Assembly: GCF_900187015.1 (NCBI RefSeq) | Contig: NZ_LT906479.1 | Span: 2,914,001 to 2,978,000 of the forward strand | DNA from: Serratia ficaria | GTDB lineage: Bacteria; Pseudomonadota; Gammaproteobacteria; Enterobacterales; Enterobacteriaceae | Length of the DNA stretch: 64,000 nt | Direction of reading: 5' to 3' | Part shown: in pieces, positions 48,486 through 57,526 of the stretch | Position numbering within the stretch: the first letter of the stretch is position 1 | Layout of the letters: each line of letters begins with the position of its first letter | Translations under genes and position numbers: made by a program | Notes under the pieces: model-generated | The model's database searches: none | What the model saw: only the letters and a program-made list of their open reading frames with translations | Told to the model about the DNA's origin: nothing

Positions 48486-48584
48486 CTATAGCTCGCTGCA
48501 CCAGTGATGCTCACTGGCAAGGATGGCAGAAAGGAAAAGCTGGCAAGTAGAGGTTCTGAGGGTAGTTCCGTTAAGTTTCATCAT
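48486..48584 (-). CDS. Candidate mdtJI leader peptide (MdtU-like)
   Basis: On the minus strand, ATGATG opens a 32-residue frame starting MMKLNGTTLRTSTCQLFLSA and ending EHHWCSEL. It lies 200 bases upstream of mdtJ, with GAGA before the start. In E. coli, mdtJI is preceded by mdtU, a 34-codon upstream frame whose translation is needed for polyamine-stimulated mdtJI expression. I infer the same role from position and size; I cannot compare the sequences here. Confidence 0.6.
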   Translation of the reverse strand: MMKLNGTTLRTSTCQLFLSAILASEHHWCSEL

Positions 48585-48756
48585 AATTATTCTCTATTCT
48601 CAGCCGCACACCGTGCGATTTGCCCAATATCCTCATAAAAGTAAAATTTTCAACTGCGATATTTGTACCATAGCAAAAATAAGAAAGCAAACTGCCGTTT
48701 TCACAAAAATCAGAAAAAAACGGGTTAAAAATAATAAAGTTAAGGAATTTAAAAAT
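48585..48756. other. AT-rich region between eda and mdtJI
   Basis: This stretch is far richer in A and T than its surroundings. It likely holds the mdtJI promoter. The short frames it contains, such as the plus-strand one through 48700-48760, are Lys-rich low-complexity translations and not credible genes. Confidence 0.55.
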
Positions 48757-48784
48757 AAAAAAAGGTTCAACAAACCGTTGAACC
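48757..48784 (-). terminator. Intrinsic terminator after eda
   Basis: The stem GGTTCAAC / GTTGAACC with a 5-base loop is followed on the minus strand by seven T, about 50 bases after the eda stop. Confidence 0.88.
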
Positions 48785-48836
48785 TCGGTGTCTTCGGGGC
48801 TGGGCAAACAATCGCCAACCCCAGGCTCGGCGCGGG

Positions 48837-49478
48837 TTACAGCGCAGCGCCCTCGACGGCGCTGCGCGCCAGTTCGCTGATGCGCGCATAGTCGCCGCTC
48901 TCCAGCGCTTCGGCCGGCACCAGCCAGGAGCCGCCGATGCACAGCACGCTCTTCAGCGCCAGGTAATCACGGTAATTGTTTGGCGTAATGCCGCCGGTCG
49001 GGCAGAAACGCACCTGCGGGAACGGGCCGCCGATCGCCTGCAGCGCTTTCACGCCGCCGTTGGCTTCCGCCGGGAAGAACTTGAACTCGCGCAGGCCGTG
49101 GTCCAGACCCAGCATCAGTTCGGAAACGGTGCTGATGCCCGGGATCAGAGGGATCGAGCCGGCGGTCGCCGCCTGCAGCAGGTCGAGGGTCAGGCCGGGG
49201 CTGATGGCGAACTGCGCGCCGGCCTCGGTCACTTCCCTCAGCTGCTGCGGATTGATCACCGTGCCGGCGCCGATGATCGCCTCCGGCACCTCCTGGGCGA
49301 TGGCGCGGATGGCGTCCAGCCCACAGGGGGTGCGCAGCGTCACTTCCAGCACCCGCACGCCGCCGGCGACCAGCGCCTTGGCCAACGGCACCGCCTGCTC
49401 CAGCTTGTTGATCACAATGACCGGAACCACCGGGCCTGAGGTCAGGATCTGTTCTGCACTGGTTTTCCAGTTTTTCAT
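48837..49478 (-). CDS. eda: KHG/KDPG aldolase
   Basis: This 213-residue class I aldolase has the same length as E. coli Eda. The catalytic Glu is in VLEVTLRT and the Schiff-base Lys in [27 protein letters not shown] is the phosphate-binding part. It cleaves 2-keto-3-deoxy-6-phosphogluconate in the Entner-Doudoroff pathway. ATG 49478 follows GGAGAAG. In E. coli edd lies between zwf and eda; here eda directly follows zwf, behind a zwf terminator, so it may have its own promoter. Confidence 0.97.
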   Translation of the reverse strand: MKNWKTSAEQILTSGPVVPVIVINKLEQAVPLAKALVAGGVRVLEVTLRTPCGLDAIRAIAQEVPEAIIGAGTVINPQQLREVTEAGAQFAISPGLTLDLLQAATAGSIPLIPGISTVSELMLGLDHGLREFKFFPAEANGGVKALQAIGGPFPQVRFCPTGGITPNNYRDYLALKSVLCIGGSWLVPAEALESGDYARISELARSAVEGAAL

Positions 49479-49597
49479 CGTCGTGTCTTCTCCATTACTT
49501 ACGGTTTTAATCTGGCACGCCCCTGCCACAGGGCCCCGCGCGTTAGCGCAGGCGTCCGGCCGCACCCCAAGTGATGTTGTCCCCGCTTGTCGCGGGC

Positions 49598-49626
49598 AAA
49601 AAAAAGCCGGCAGACAGGCTGCCGGC
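49598..49626 (-). terminator. Intrinsic terminator after zwf
   Basis: The stem GCCGGCAG / CTGCCGGC is followed on the minus strand by a run of eight T. A second small hairpin (CCCGC / GCGGG) lies just beyond at about 49581-49596. Confidence 0.85.
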
Positions 49627-49634
49627 GGTAAGCG

Positions 49635-51110
49635 TTACTCGAATTCGTTCCAGGAACGGCCGTCGCGGGTGATCATCGCCACGGAAGCCACCGGGCCCCA
49701 GGTGCCGGCCTGGTATGGCTTAGGCGCTTCGTTGTCCGCTTTCCAGGCGTCCATGATGGAGTCGACCCACTTCCAGGCCTCTTCCACTTCGTCGCGGCGC
49801 ACGAACAGCGCCTGAATGCCGCGCATGGTTTCCAGCAGCAGGCGCTCGTAGGCGTCCGCCACGTGCTCCTGGTTGAAGGTTTCCGAGAAGCTCAGGTCCA
49901 GCTTGGTGGTTTGCAGACGGTGCTTGTGGTCCAACCCCGGCACCTTGTTCAGCACCTGGATCTCGATGCCTTCATCCGGCTGCAGGCGAATGGTCAGCTT
50001 GTTCTGCGGCAGTTGCTGATAAGAGTCGCTGAACAGGTTGAGCGGCGGGTTCTTGAAGTACACCACCACTTCCGAACATTTGGTCGGCAGACGTTTGCCG
50101 GTGCGCAGGTAGAACGGCACCCCGGCCCACTGCCAGTTGTCGATATCCACGCGAATGGACACGAAGGTTTCGGTGCTGCTGCTTTTGTTCGCCCCTTCCT
50201 CTTCCAGATAACCCGGCACCTTTTTACCCTGCACGAAGCCGGCGGTATATTGGCCGCGCACCGTGGTCTCGCGCACATTGGTTTGATCGATGCGACGCAG
50301 CGAGCGCAGCACTTTCACCTTTTCGTCGCGGATGCGGTCGGTGGTCAGGTCCGCCGGCGGCGACATGGCGATCATGGTCAAAATTTGCAGCAGGTGGTTC
50401 TGGATCATGTCGCGCATCTGGCCGGCCTGGTCAAAGTAACCCCAGCGGCCTTCGATGCCCACCTCTTCCGCCACGGTGATCTGCACGGAATCGATGGTGC
50501 GGTTGTCCCAGTTGGAGGCGAACAGCGAGTTGGCGAAGCGCAGCGCCAGCAGGTTCAGTACCGTCTCTTTACCGAGGTAATGGTCGATGCGGTAAACCTG
50601 GGATTCGTTGAAATACTCCGCCACCTGATCGTTGATCACGCGGGAGGACGCCAGATCGGTGCCCAGCGGTTTTTCCATCACCACGCGCGCCGGCTCGTGG
50701 TTCAGCCTGGCTTCGCCCAGCCCTTTGCAGATGGCGCCGAAGGTGCTTGGCGGCATCGCGAAATAGTTGATGGTGGTGCGATGCTTCTGATCCAGCATTT
50801 TGCCGAGCCTGGTGAAGTTCTTGCTGTCGTTCACATCGAGGTTGCAGAAGTCCAGACGCGCGCTCAGCGTCGCCCAGAGTTCGTCATCCAGCTTTTCCTT
50901 CATGAAGGTGCCAAGCGCTTCCTTGACCACCTCGGTGTAGGCTTTCTTATCCCACTCGGCGCGGCCGACGCCGATGATGCGCGTATCCGGGTGGATATGG
51001 CCGGCTTTTTCTAATTGGTACAGGGAAGGCAGCAGCTTCCGACGCGCCAAATCGCCTTTCGCGCCGAAAATAACCAGGTCACACGCCTGGGCTGTAGAGG
51101 TTACCGCCAT
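49635..51110 (-). CDS. zwf: Glucose-6-phosphate 1-dehydrogenase
   Basis: This 491-residue enzyme has the same length as E. coli Zwf. It shows the NADP-binding start CDLVIFGAKGDLARRKLLPS and the active-site signature RIDHYLGKETVLN. It makes 6-phosphogluconolactone and NADPH. ATG 51110 (AGGAG 6 bases upstream, matching the E. coli start) is preferred over ATG 51116. A HexR-type operator overlaps the leader at 51136. It is divergent from hexR. Confidence 0.98.
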   Translation of the reverse strand: MAVTSTAQACDLVIFGAKGDLARRKLLPSLYQLEKAGHIHPDTRIIGVGRAEWDKKAYTEVVKEALGTFMKEKLDDELWATLSARLDFCNLDVNDSKNFTRLGKMLDQKHRTTINYFAMPPSTFGAICKGLGEARLNHEPARVVMEKPLGTDLASSRVINDQVAEYFNESQVYRIDHYLGKETVLNLLALRFANSLFASNWDNRTIDSVQITVAEEVGIEGRWGYFDQAGQMRDMIQNHLLQILTMIAMSPPADLTTDRIRDEKVKVLRSLRRIDQTNVRETTVRGQYTAGFVQGKKVPGYLEEEGANKSSSTETFVSIRVDIDNWQWAGVPFYLRTGKRLPTKCSEVVVYFKNPPLNLFSDSYQQLPQNKLTIRLQPDEGIEIQVLNKVPGLDHKHRLQTTKLDLSFSETFNQEHVADAYERLLLETMRGIQALFVRRDEVEEAWKWVDSIMDAWKADNEAPKPYQAGTWGPVASVAMITRDGRSWNEFE

Positions 51111-51135
51111 GTTCATCTCCTCGTTGCAGGATATT

Positions 51136-51150
51136 TGTAATTTTCTTACA
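51136..51150. promoter_or_regulatory. HexR operator upstream of zwf
   Basis: TGTAATTTTCTTACA matches the HexR palindrome TGTARTWWWATTACA at nearly every position. It lies 26 bases before the zwf start, in the zwf/hexR divergent region. Confidence 0.72.
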
Positions 51151-51451
51151 TTACTAATGTACTCTCTTTGACTACGGCCAGTAAACCCGGATCAAAAAGC
51201 CCTAAAGATCTCAGTGTTAAGCGCCCCCCGGCCGGATGCCGCCCGAAGCGCCAAAAACTGTAACTTTCCGTCTTTTTTGGCGTTCCATTACCATTATGAA
51301 AGTTAGACACAGGTCATATTCTGGTGAAAAAAGCCTGCATACGCCCTGTCGATACTGCCAACGGTTACCAGCACGTAGTATATTTTCACTAAACCGGCAT
51401 TGATTTCTCCTTTGATTGAAATCGACAAAACCCATGAGTGACTCCCGTTAT
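51151..51451. other. Intergenic region zwf / hexR
   Basis: About 300 bases carry the divergent promoters of zwf and hexR. A GC-rich patch at 51225-51250 and AT-rich flanks are seen. I did not find a clear SoxS/MarA box by eye. No credible gene is present. Confidence 0.5.
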
Positions 51452-52324
51452 ATGAATACGCTGGAAAAAATCCAGAGCCATCTGGAGCTCCTGAGCAAAT
51501 CTGAAAGGAAAGTCGCCGAGGTGATCCTGGCCTCCCCGCAGACCGCCATCCACTCCAGCATCGCCACGCTGGCTCGCATGGCCGACGTGAGCGAGCCAAC
51601 CGTCAATCGCTTTTGTCGCCGCCTGGAGACCAAAGGCTTCCCCGATTTCAAACTGCACCTTGCCCAAAGCCTGGCTAACGGCACCCCCTACGTAAACCGC
51701 AACGTAGAGGAAGATGACAGCGTCGATTCCTATACCAGTAAAATCTTCGAATCGGTCATGGCCAGTCTGGATACAGTAAAGGCAAATTTGGATATTGCCG
51801 CAATCAATCGTGCGGTTGACCTGCTCACCCAGGCGAAAAAGATCTCTTTCTTCGGTCTGGGCGCCTCGGCGGCGGTGGCTCACGACGCGATGAACAAATT
51901 TTTCCGCTTTAACATCCCGGTGGTGTATTTCGACGATATCGTGATGCAGCGCATGAGCTGCATGAACTCCGGCGAAGGCGACGTGGTGGTGCTCATTTCC
52001 CACACCGGCCGCACCAAGAACCTGGTGGAAATGGCGCATCTGGCGCGTGAAAACGACGCCACGGTGATCGCCATCACCTCGCGCGATACGCCTTTGGCGC
52101 AGGCGGCCACCCTCGCCCTGCTGCTCGACGTGCCGGAAGATACCGACGTTTATATGCCGATGGTGTCGCGGATCGCGCAATTAACGCTCATTGACGTGCT
52201 GGCCACCGGATTTACCTTGCGCAGAGGGGCTAAATTCAGAGATAACTTGAAGCGGGTCAAGGAAGCGCTCAAAGAATCGCGCTTTGATAAGGGCGTGATG
52301 ATCCCCAACAGTTTTGACTCGTAA
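51452..52324 (+). CDS. hexR: Hexose metabolism regulator HexR
   Basis: This RpiR-family regulator of about 290 residues has an N-terminal helix-turn-helix (HSSIATLARMADVSEPTVNR) and a C-terminal SIS sugar-phosphate-binding domain (KISFFGLGASAAVAHDAMNK; VVVLISHTGRTKNLVEMA). It binds KDPG and controls zwf, eda, pykA and related genes. ATG 51452 matches the E. coli N-terminus (MNxLEKIQSxLExLSKSERKV); ATG 51434 is possible, and neither has a strong ribosome-binding site. Proposed operators flank it. Confidence 0.94.
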   Translation: MNTLEKIQSHLELLSKSERKVAEVILASPQTAIHSSIATLARMADVSEPTVNRFCRRLETKGFPDFKLHLAQSLANGTPYVNRNVEEDDSVDSYTSKIFESVMASLDTVKANLDIAAINRAVDLLTQAKKISFFGLGASAAVAHDAMNKFFRFNIPVVYFDDIVMQRMSCMNSGEGDVVVLISHTGRTKNLVEMAHLARENDATVIAITSRDTPLAQAATLALLLDVPEDTDVYMPMVSRIAQLTLIDVLATGFTLRRGAKFRDNLKRVKEALKESRFDKGVMIPNSFDS

Positions 52325-52423
52325 CCCAGTGAAAAAAAGCTGCCGTCCGTCCTGATTTGAACGACAGCGAGAGAGGCAGTACCCTGTTAAACGCTCATGC
52401 GGGTAACCCGAGTGAAACATCGG

Positions 52424-52438
52424 TGTAGTAAAATTACA
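52424..52438. promoter_or_regulatory. HexR operator upstream of pykA
   Basis: TGTAGTAAAATTACA fits the HexR consensus TGTARTWWWATTACA at every position and lies 73 bases before the pykA start. The nearby region also carries the pykA promoter. Confidence 0.82.
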
Positions 52439-52510
52439 TTTCACTCCTGGTTTCGTTATCCGACGTTATCGCAACACCATTATTTGCTTCACCAGTCAAC
52501 GGAGTAATAC

Positions 52511-53953
52511 ATGTCCAGACGGCTCAGAAGAACCAAAATTGTTACCACCCTGGGTCCGGCTACTGACCGCGACAATAATCTGGAAAAGATCATTGCCGCC
52601 GGCGCTAACGTAGTTCGGCTCAACTTTTCCCATGGCAGCGCCGAAGACCATCAGGCTCGCGCTGACAAAGTCCGCGAGATAGCGGCTAAATTGGGGCGTC
52701 ACGTCGCGATCCTGGGCGATCTGCAAGGGCCGAAAATCCGCGTATCCACCTTCAAGGAAGGCAAAATCTTCCTCAACGTGGGCGATAAATTCCTGCTCGA
52801 TGCCAACCTGTCCAAAGGCGAAGGCGATAAAGAAAAAGTCGGTATCGACTATAAAGGCCTGCCTGCCGACGTGGTGCCGGGCGACGTGCTGCTGCTCGAC
52901 GATGGCCGCGTGCAGTTGAAGGTGCTCGAAGTGCAGGGCATGAAAGTGTTTACCGAAGTCACCGTGGGCGGTCCGCTGTCCAACAACAAGGGCATCAACA
53001 AACTGGGCGGCGGCCTGTCTGCCGAAGCCCTGACCGAAAAAGACAAGGCCGACATCGTCACCGCCGCCAAGATTGGCGTCGACTACCTGGCGGTCTCCTT
53101 CCCGCGCACCGGCGAAGACCTGAATTATGCGCGCCGCCTGGCGCGCGACGCCGGCTGCAACGCCAAAATCGTTTCCAAGGTTGAACGCGCCGAAGCGGTA
53201 TGCAGCGACGAAGCGATGGACGACATCATCCTGGCGTCTGACGTGGTGATGGTGGCCCGAGGCGATCTGGGCGTCGAAATCGGCGATCCGGAGCTGGTCG
53301 GCATCCAGAAAAAGCTGATCCGCCGCGCCCGCACGCTGAACCGCGCCGTGATCACCGCCACCCAGATGATGGAGTCGATGATCACCAACCCGATGCCGAC
53401 CCGCGCCGAAGTGATGGACGTGGCGAACGCCGTGCTGGACGGCACCGACGCCGTCATGCTGTCGGCGGAAACCGCGGCCGGCCAGTACCCGGCGGAAACC
53501 GTCGCGGCGATGGCCCGCGTTTGCCTGGGCGCAGAGAAAATCCCGAGCATCAACGTCTCCAAACACCGCCTGGACGTGCAGTTCGACAACATTGAAGAGG
53601 CGATCGCCATGTCTTCGATGTACGCCGCCAACCACCTGAAAGGCGTCACCGCGCTGATCGCCATGACCGAGTCCGGCCGCACCGCGCTGATGATGTCGCG
53701 CATCAGCTCCGGCCTGCCGATCTTCGCCATGTCGCGCCATGAGCACACGCTGAACCTGACGGCGCTGTACCGCGGCGTAACGCCGGTGTACTTCGACAGC
53801 CACAACGACGGCGTGGTCGCCGCCAATGACGCCGTCAATCGCCTGCGCGACAAAGGCTTCCTGGTTTCCGGCGATTTGGTGATCGTCACCCAGGGCGACG
53901 TGATGGAAACCGTCGGCACCACCAATACCAGCCGCATCCTGCGCGTCGAATAA
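52511..53953 (+). CDS. pykA: Pyruvate kinase II
   Basis: This 480-residue protein has the same length as E. coli PykA. It shows [15 protein letters not shown] at the N-terminus, [11 protein letters not shown], the catalytic Lys in [13 protein letters not shown], and [14 protein letters not shown]. It makes pyruvate and ATP from phosphoenolpyruvate and is activated by AMP in E. coli. It follows hexR, with a HexR operator in between, so ED-pathway control reaches lower glycolysis. A strong terminator follows. Confidence 0.98.
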   Translation: MSRRLRRTKIVTTLGPATDRDNNLEKIIAAGANVVRLNFSHGSAEDHQARADKVREIAAKLGRHVAILGDLQGPKIRVSTFKEGKIFLNVGDKFLLDANLSKGEGDKEKVGIDYKGLPADVVPGDVLLLDDGRVQLKVLEVQGMKVFTEVTVGGPLSNNKGINKLGGGLSAEALTEKDKADIVTAAKIGVDYLAVSFPRTGEDLNYARRLARDAGCNAKIVSKVERAEAVCSDEAMDDIILASDVVMVARGDLGVEIGDPELVGIQKKLIRRARTLNRAVITATQMMESMITNPMPTRAEVMDVANAVLDGTDAVMLSAETAAGQYPAETVAAMARVCLGAEKIPSINVSKHRLDVQFDNIEEAIAMSSMYAANHLKGVTALIAMTESGRTALMMSRISSGLPIFAMSRHEHTLNLTALYRGVTPVYFDSHNDGVVAANDAVNRLRDKGFLVSGDLVIVTQGDVMETVGTTNTSRILRVE

Positions 53954-53970
53954 TCGCCGCCGGAAATGCT

Positions 53971-54006
53971 AAAAAGCCAGTCGGTTAACGCCGACTGGCT
54001 TTTTTT
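53971..54006. terminator. Bidirectional terminator between pykA and lpxM
   Basis: The stem AGCCAGTCGG / CCGACTGGCT with loop TTAACG has an A-run before and six T after. It serves convergent pykA and lpxM. Confidence 0.9.
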
Positions 54007-54036
54007 ATCGCTTCAGCCACGCCATCCTGCGTGACG

Positions 54037-55005
54037 CTAGCGGTACAGATCGTCGCGCGAATAAGGTTCCGTCTCCCCTTCCTTGCGCGTTTTCAGCAGC
54101 TTCAGGATCCAGGTGTACTGTTCCGGATTCGGCCCCACCAGGTTTTCCACCTCTTCGTTCATGCGGCGCGCGATGCGCGGATCGTCAGCCTCGGCCAAAT
54201 CGTCCATCGGCGCGCGGATGTAGATATTCAGCATGCTGGTTTTGCCGTCATACACCGGGAACAGCGGCACTATCGCGGCGCGACAGACCTTCATCAGGCG
54301 GCCTACCGCCGGCAGCGTGGCCTTGTAGGTCGCGAAGAAATCAACGAACTCGCTGTGCTCGGCGCCGTGATCCTGATCGGGCAGATAATAGCCCCAGTAT
54401 CCCTGGCGTACCGAACTGATAAACGGCTTGATGCCGTCATTGCGCGCGTGCATGCGGCCGCCGAATTTACGGCGCACGGCGTTCCACAGATAGTCGACCA
54501 ACGGGTTGCGCTGATTATGGAACATCGCCGCCATCGGCTGGCCGCGGGCGGCCATCAGCATCGCGGGCACGTCCACCGCCCAGCCGTGCGGCACCAGGAA
54601 GATGACGTTGCGCCCTTCCGCGCGGATGTTGTCCAGCACCTCTTCACCGTGCCAGCGCACGCGCTTCAGCACCTTTTCCGGCCTGGTGCAGGCCAGTTCG
54701 GCCATCAGCACCATCGACTGCGGCGCGCAGGCGAACATCTGGTCAATAATATGCTCGCGTTCGCTTTCCGGCACTTCCGGCAGGCAGTACAGCAGGTTGA
54801 TGCGCGCGCGGCGGCGGGCGCCCTTGGCGAGTTTGCCGGCCAGCGTGCCGACGGCGCCCAGCACCGGGTCGCGCAGGCGCGCAGGCACCAGCGAAATGCC
54901 GGCCATCAGGCCGGTTCCCAGCCATACGCCCCAGTAGCGCGGGTGGAAAAAGGCCTTCTGAAATTGCGGAATGAACTCTACGTTCGATTTTTTCTGGTTT
55001 TGCAT
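54037..55005 (-). CDS. lpxM: Lipid A biosynthesis myristoyltransferase
   Basis: This 322-residue late acyltransferase has the HX4D catalytic motif in FLVPHGWAVDVPAM and a membrane-anchoring N-terminal segment (YWGVWLGTGLMAGISLVPAR). E. coli LpxM (MsbB) is 323 aa. It adds the last secondary acyl chain to Kdo2-lipid A at the inner membrane. The position next to pykA and mepM matches E. coli, and supports LpxM over LpxL or LpxP. ATG 55005 is preferred to 55011. Confidence 0.96.
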   Translation of the reverse strand: MQNQKKSNVEFIPQFQKAFFHPRYWGVWLGTGLMAGISLVPARLRDPVLGAVGTLAGKLAKGARRRARINLLYCLPEVPESEREHIIDQMFACAPQSMVLMAELACTRPEKVLKRVRWHGEEVLDNIRAEGRNVIFLVPHGWAVDVPAMLMAARGQPMAAMFHNQRNPLVDYLWNAVRRKFGGRMHARNDGIKPFISSVRQGYWGYYLPDQDHGAEHSEFVDFFATYKATLPAVGRLMKVCRAAIVPLFPVYDGKTSMLNIYIRAPMDDLAEADDPRIARRMNEEVENLVGPNPEQYTWILKLLKTRKEGETEPYSRDDLYR

Positions 55006-55091
55006 GCACAAGCTCTTAACTTAGCGGTTCGCTAATAATAATTGCAGCAGATGAATTTGCAATCACCTCCGCGAAGCGCCCATATAAAACG

Positions 55092-55117
55092 CCATCGGCC
55101 CGAAATCAGGCCGATGG
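55092..55117 (-). terminator. Hairpin after mepM
   Basis: The stem CCATCGGCC / GGCCGATGG with an 8-base loop is followed on the minus strand by CGTTTTATATG. It lies about 35 bases after the mepM stop. Confidence 0.65.
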
Positions 55118-55150
55118 GATCACTGGCGCCGGGGCGCCTGGACGACGGGA

Positions 55151-56473
55151 TCAATCCAGCTGCAGCTGCGGAACCACTTCCTTCACCTGCGCCAGATAAT
55201 CGCTGCGATCCTTGCCGCTCAGGCCCTCGGAACGCGGCAGCTTCGCCGTCAGCGGGTTCACCGCCTGTTGGTTGGTCCAGAGTTCAAAGTGCAGATGCGG
55301 CCCGGTGGAGCGGCCGGTGTTGCCCGACAGCGCGATGCGGTCACCGCGCTTCACCTTCTGACCCGGCTTGACCAGCAGCTTTTTCAGGTGCATATAGCGC
55401 GTGGTGTACTGGCGGCCATGACGGATCGCCACATAGTTGCCGGCGGCGCCGCTGCGTTTGGCGATCAGCACTTCACCGTCGCCCACCGCCAGCACCGGCG
55501 TACCGACCGGCATCGCGAAGTCGACGCCCTTATGCGGCGCAATGCGGCCGGTCACCGGGTTGACCCGGCGCGGATTGAAGTTGGAGGAAATGCGGAACTG
55601 CTTCATGGTCGGGAAACGCATAAAGCCGCGCGCCAGGCCGGAACCCTGGCGGTCATAGAATTTGCCGTCTTCGGCGCGGATGGCGTAGTAATCCTTGCCG
55701 CCGGTGCGCATGCGCACGCCCAGCAGCTGGCTTTGCGAACGCTTGCCGTCAAAATGCTCGCGCGACATCAACACCGCGAACTGGTCGCCTTTGCGCAGCT
55801 TGCGGAAGTCCAGCTGCCACTGCAGCGCCTTGATCACCGCATTGATTTCAGAACGGTTCAGGCCGGCGTCGCCGGCGCTGCTGACGAAGCTGCCGTTGAG
55901 GCGGCCGCTGACCACGCTGTTTTTCCATTCGCCCTGCTGCGATTCCTGCGACTCTTTGAAGCTGTTGCCGACGCGATCGTAGGTGCGGGTTTCCCGGCGG
56001 GAAACTTCCCAGGTCAGCTGTTGCAGATCGCCGGCGTCGTTCACCGTCCACGACAGCTGCTGACCGATTTTCAGGTTACGCAGATCGCGGTTTTGCGAAG
56101 CCAGCAGCGTGACGTCCGACATATCGATGCCGTACTGGGTCAGAATGCTGCCGAGGGTATCGCCGGTGGAAACCACATATTCATGCACGCCCTCTTCACC
56201 GGCGCCTTTCTGGTCCAGTTCATCCTGAGGGATTTCATCATCGGGGGTGGCCTGATCGGCGTCGATCGGCTCGCTGGCTTCGGGCAGCAAGGAGCGCAAC
56301 TGGCTGGATTCTAATTCGACGTTCTTGACGATGGGGTTATGTTCTGGGTGATAAACAAAAGGCCGCCAGACGGCGACGGCCAATGTAACCACTGTCAGCG
56401 ACCCCAGCATGACGCGGTGGGGCCGTGGCAGGTTGTTATACGCCAGAGCGATAGTTCGGACTATCTGCTGCAC
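55151..56473 (-). CDS. mepM: Murein DD-endopeptidase MepM
   Basis: This 440-residue protein has an N-terminal membrane anchor (VMLGSLTVVTLAVAVW), a LysM-like/OapA domain (YVVSTGDTLGSILTQYG) and a C-terminal M23 zinc peptidase with HKGVDFAMPVGTPV and the HxH motif in TGPHLHFELW. E. coli MepM (YebA) is 440 aa. It cuts D-Ala-mDAP crosslinks so that the sacculus can grow. As in E. coli it lies between lpxM and znuA. Confidence 0.97.
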   Translation of the reverse strand: MQQIVRTIALAYNNLPRPHRVMLGSLTVVTLAVAVWRPFVYHPEHNPIVKNVELESSQLRSLLPEASEPIDADQATPDDEIPQDELDQKGAGEEGVHEYVVSTGDTLGSILTQYGIDMSDVTLLASQNRDLRNLKIGQQLSWTVNDAGDLQQLTWEVSRRETRTYDRVGNSFKESQESQQGEWKNSVVSGRLNGSFVSSAGDAGLNRSEINAVIKALQWQLDFRKLRKGDQFAVLMSREHFDGKRSQSQLLGVRMRTGGKDYYAIRAEDGKFYDRQGSGLARGFMRFPTMKQFRISSNFNPRRVNPVTGRIAPHKGVDFAMPVGTPVLAVGDGEVLIAKRSGAAGNYVAIRHGRQYTTRYMHLKKLLVKPGQKVKRGDRIALSGNTGRSTGPHLHFELWTNQQAVNPLTAKLPRSEGLSGKDRSDYLAQVKEVVPQLQLD

Positions 56474-56494
56474 TCGATATTATCCTCATAAGCT

Positions 56495-57463
56495 TTACTT
56501 CAGGCAGCTCACGTACTGGTTTGACAGCGCTGTCAGGAATTTCCCGTAGCTGTCCTTCCCCAGTGCGATGCCCGTGCCCAACGGGTCCAGCGTTCCGGAA
56601 CGCGCAGTGGTACCCTTGGCGACGGCATTGATTACGGCCGGCCTGAATTGTGGCTCAGCAAAAACGCATACCGCTTTCTGCTCAACCAACTGTGTTCGAA
56701 TTTGGTGTAAGCGCTGTGCTCCAGGCTGAATTTCGGGGTTAACGGTGAAATGCCCCAGCGGGCTCAAACCGAAGCGTTTTTCAAAATAGCCGTAAGCATC
56801 ATGAAAAACAAAATAACCCCTACCTTGCACAGGCTTAAGCATGTTACCAACATTTTTGTCAGTTTGCGTCAGCAGATTCTCGAACTGGCGCAGGTTTGCG
56901 TCTAATTTGTCCTTATTTTGCGGCATAAGTTCCAATAATCTGTCGTGAATCGCGATCGCGGTCACTTTAGCCACATCCGGAGACAGCCAAACGTGCATAT
57001 TATATTCACCGTGATGGTGCTCGTCACCGTCATCATGATCGGCATGATTATGCGCATCGGCTGCATGTTCATGGTCATGCTGGCCTCCATCGTCCTTCAT
57101 CAGCAGCGGCTTCACCGCCGGCAACTCGCTGATGGCCAGTTGGCGATTAGCCGGCAGCGGCGACAGCGCCTTGGTCAAAAAGGCTTCCATATCCGGCCCG
57201 ACCCACAGCACCAGATCGGCGGCGCGCAGGCGCTGCAGATCGGACGGACGCAGCGCGAAATCGTGCGGAGAAGCGCCGTCCGGCAACAGCACCTCGGTCG
57301 GCGTGACGCCATCGGCGATGGCCGAGGCGATAAAGCCCAGCGGGCGAATTGAGGTCACCACCGCAGCGGAAGCGCTGCTCAGCGGGCCGGTCATCAACAA
57401 AGCGCTGGCCAGCAGCGTGCGCTGCAGCCATTTATTTTTCTGTGCCATCATCAGTAATCCCAT
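56495..57463 (-). CDS. znuA: Zinc ABC transporter substrate-binding protein ZnuA
   Basis: This protein of about 320 residues has a signal peptide cut near [13 protein letters not shown], a His/Asp-rich metal loop ([20 protein letters not shown] then [10 protein letters not shown]), and the conserved [14 protein letters not shown] and [18 protein letters not shown]. It captures periplasmic zinc for ZnuBC. Several in-frame starts exist (57463, 57451, 57448); the choice does not alter the mature protein. A Zur box lies just upstream, shared with divergent znuC. Confidence 0.96.
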   Translation of the reverse strand: MGLLMMAQKNKWLQRTLLASALLMTGPLSSASAAVVTSIRPLGFIASAIADGVTPTEVLLPDGASPHDFALRPSDLQRLRAADLVLWVGPDMEAFLTKALSPLPANRQLAISELPAVKPLLMKDDGGQHDHEHAADAHNHADHDDGDEHHHGEYNMHVWLSPDVAKVTAIAIHDRLLELMPQNKDKLDANLRQFENLLTQTDKNVGNMLKPVQGRGYFVFHDAYGYFEKRFGLSPLGHFTVNPEIQPGAQRLHQIRTQLVEQKAVCVFAEPQFRPAVINAVAKGTTARSGTLDPLGTGIALGKDSYGKFLTALSNQYVSCLK

Positions 57464-57476
57464 CGTTTTCGTCAGC

Positions 57477-57499
57477 GAGGCGTGATATTATAACATTCG
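57477..57499. promoter_or_regulatory. Zur box between znuA and znuC
   Basis: The right half TATAACATTCG and the left half GAGGCGTGATA match 9 and 7 of 11 positions of the enterobacterial Zur palindrome GAAATGTTATA-N-TATAACATTTC. It lies in the 63-base divergent promoter gap, as in E. coli. Confidence 0.8.
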
Positions 57500-57526
57500 G
57501 TTAGTTCTGCAAAATGTAATCACGAG

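Noticed and set aside
48523..48891. Lys-rich 122-codon plus-strand frame between mdtJ and eda
   Set aside because: It lies in an AT-rich spacer and crosses the eda terminator and 3' end; low-complexity translation without family likeness.
52496..53803. Open frame of 435 codons antisense to pykA
   Set aside because: It mirrors pykA with repetitive His, Gly and Val translation and no start context.
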